Shown piece after piece: positions 63,202-64,000 of a stretch of DNA of 64,000 bases. Position 1 is the first letter of the stretch. Every line of letters begins with the position of its first letter. This DNA comes from Sneathiella sedimenti (lineage in GTDB: Bacteria; Pseudomonadota; Alphaproteobacteria; Sneathiellales; Sneathiellaceae), in assembly GCF_017313765.1 (NCBI RefSeq), contig NZ_JAFLNC010000002.1, forward strand, positions 558,001 through 622,000. The letters are read 5' to 3'. The notes under the pieces were generated by a model. The model was given only the letters and a program-made list of their open reading frames with translations. It had not been told where the DNA came from and did not search any database. The translations under genes and the position numbers were made by a program.

Positions 63202-64000
63202 ATGACTGCGTCTGCCTTGCAAACCCCGGTGCCCGAGCTCGGTCGGCTCCTGAAGCACTGGCGGCAGGTTCAGGGAATGAGCCAGCTCGATCTCGCGCTA
63301 GAGGCGGGAATCTCGGCCCGGCACCTGAGCTTTATCGAGACCGGCCGCTCGCAGCCGAGCCGGGAGATGGTGCTGCGGCTCGCCGAGACGCTGGAGCTTC
63401 CCTTGCGCGAACGTAACCGGCTTCTGGGCGCGGCGGGATTTTCTGCGGCCTATCGGGCGCGCTCCCTTGATGATGCGCAGTTTGACAAGGTGCGCGCGGC
63501 GCTGGACTTCATGCTGCAAAAGCAGGAGCCATACCCCGCGCTGGTCATGAACCGCAGCTTCGATGTGCTGATGATCAATCAGGCGGGGGCAAAAATGCTC
63601 GGCGCGTTGGGGCTCGCCCCTCCGGAGGGGGCGGGGCCGCCGAACACGCTCCGGCTGATGCTGCACCCCGATGGCCTGCGCCCCGTGACCCGGGACTGGG
63701 AACGCGCGGCGGGCCACCTGATCGAGCGGGCGCACCGGCAGCTCAAGGGCGCGGCGGACAATGACCCGCTCCGGCAGCTGCTGGCGGAGGTTTTGAGCTA
63801 TCCCGGTGTGCCGGAAAGTTTCGCGATTGAAAACCCGTCCGCCGATGCGCTTCCCGTGCTGCCGCTGGAATTCGAGCTGGGCGGCAAGGTGCTGTCCTGG
63901 ATCACGACGGTGGCGAGCTTCGGCACGCCGCAGGATGTGACGGCGGAGGAGATTATGGTGGAGAGTTTCTTTCCGGCCGATGCGGCGACGGAAGAGCTGA
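63202..64000 (+). CDS. XRE/MmyB-type transcriptional regulator (3' end outside window)
   Basis: The frame is open from the ATG at 63202, behind AAGGAGAG, to the window end: 266 residues. The N-terminal HTH is LGRLLKHWRQVQGMSQLDLALEAGISARHLSFIETGRSQPSREMVLRLAETLELPLRERNRLLGAAGFSAAYR. The following region (YPALVMNRSFDVLMINQAGAKMLGAL) matches the MmyB-like PAS-type ligand domain. Such regulators usually control a divergent gene, here the four-helix membrane protein. The C-terminus is missing only because the window stops. Confidence 0.9.
   Translation, partial: MTASALQTPVPELGRLLKHWRQVQGMSQLDLALEAGISARHLSFIETGRSQPSREMVLRLAETLELPLRERNRLLGAAGFSAAYRARSLDDAQFDKVRAALDFMLQKQEPYPALVMNRSFDVLMINQAGAKMLGALGLAPPEGAGPPNTLRLMLHPDGLRPVTRDWERAAGHLIERAHRQLKGAADNDPLRQLLAEVLSYPGVPESFAIENPSADALPVLPLEFELGGKVLSWITTVASFGTPQDVTAEEIMVESFFPADAATEEL

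Overview
The window is a gene-dense, GC-rich stretch of an alphaproteobacterial chromosome. No rRNA is present, so the placement rests on gene families and gene order. The main clues are a type-B ribosomal protein L36, a three-gene split transhydrogenase (pntAA-pntAB-pntB) beside an aa3-oxidase subunit IV peptide, GapR (DUF2312) near DUF1244 and pyruvate kinase, a fused indolepyruvate:ferredoxin oxidoreductase, and DUF2332 and DUF2254 proteins. A Rhodospirillales- or Sneathiella-like lineage is a guess, not shown. I see no insertion sequence, prophage, CRISPR array or plasmid function.

Layout. 1-9.4 kb: end of hflC, DUF2065 and degP (envelope quality control), then serB and miaA back to back, then ilvB-ilvN-ilvC for branched-chain amino acids behind an attenuator-like leader, then a membrane protein and a coiled-coil XRE regulator. 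9.8-15.3 kb: mreB-mreC-mreD-mrdA-rodA, the rod-shape elongasome, with overlapping gene ends, followed by tRNA-Lys(CTT). 15.5-23 kb: mixed metabolic and hypothetical genes (DUF2254, panE-like, exported cyclase-like protein, MFS carrier, DUF2332, SDR). 23-31 kb: an orphan sarcosine-oxidase-like alpha/gamma pair, HIT protein, exported nucleotidase, acyl-CoA synthetase, methyltransferase, rpmJ. 31-36 kb: glycolate oxidase glcD-glcE-glcF and a TPR protein. 36-42 kb: pyk, FkbM methyltransferase, N-formylglutamate amidohydrolase, YbdK-type ligase, DUF1244, gapR, hupE. 42-53 kb: indolepyruvate:ferredoxin oxidoreductase with a small zinc protein, sugar-nucleotide epimerase, two tandem thioesterases, oligopeptidase, and the COX IV/transhydrogenase group. 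53-64 kb is more accessory: flavin enzyme, cytochrome b561, a chemoreceptor with a separate exported Cache protein, a CHASE-type sensor kinase, a secreted lectin-like protein, a merF-like gene overlapping a Cys-rich gene, an AT-rich orphan membrane protein, and an XRE/MmyB regulator running off the end.

No single block is an obvious new defence or mobile system. The most promising leads are the merF/Cys-rich overlapping pair (60.4-60.8 kb), the AT-rich orphan membrane protein (61.8-62.5 kb), the exported Cache protein paired with a chemoreceptor (54.9-57.3 kb), the soxA/soxG-like pair without soxB or soxD (23.2-26.1 kb), and several short inverted repeats or hairpins at regulatory positions (ilv leader, XRE promoter, gapR promoter, gapR/hupE junction).
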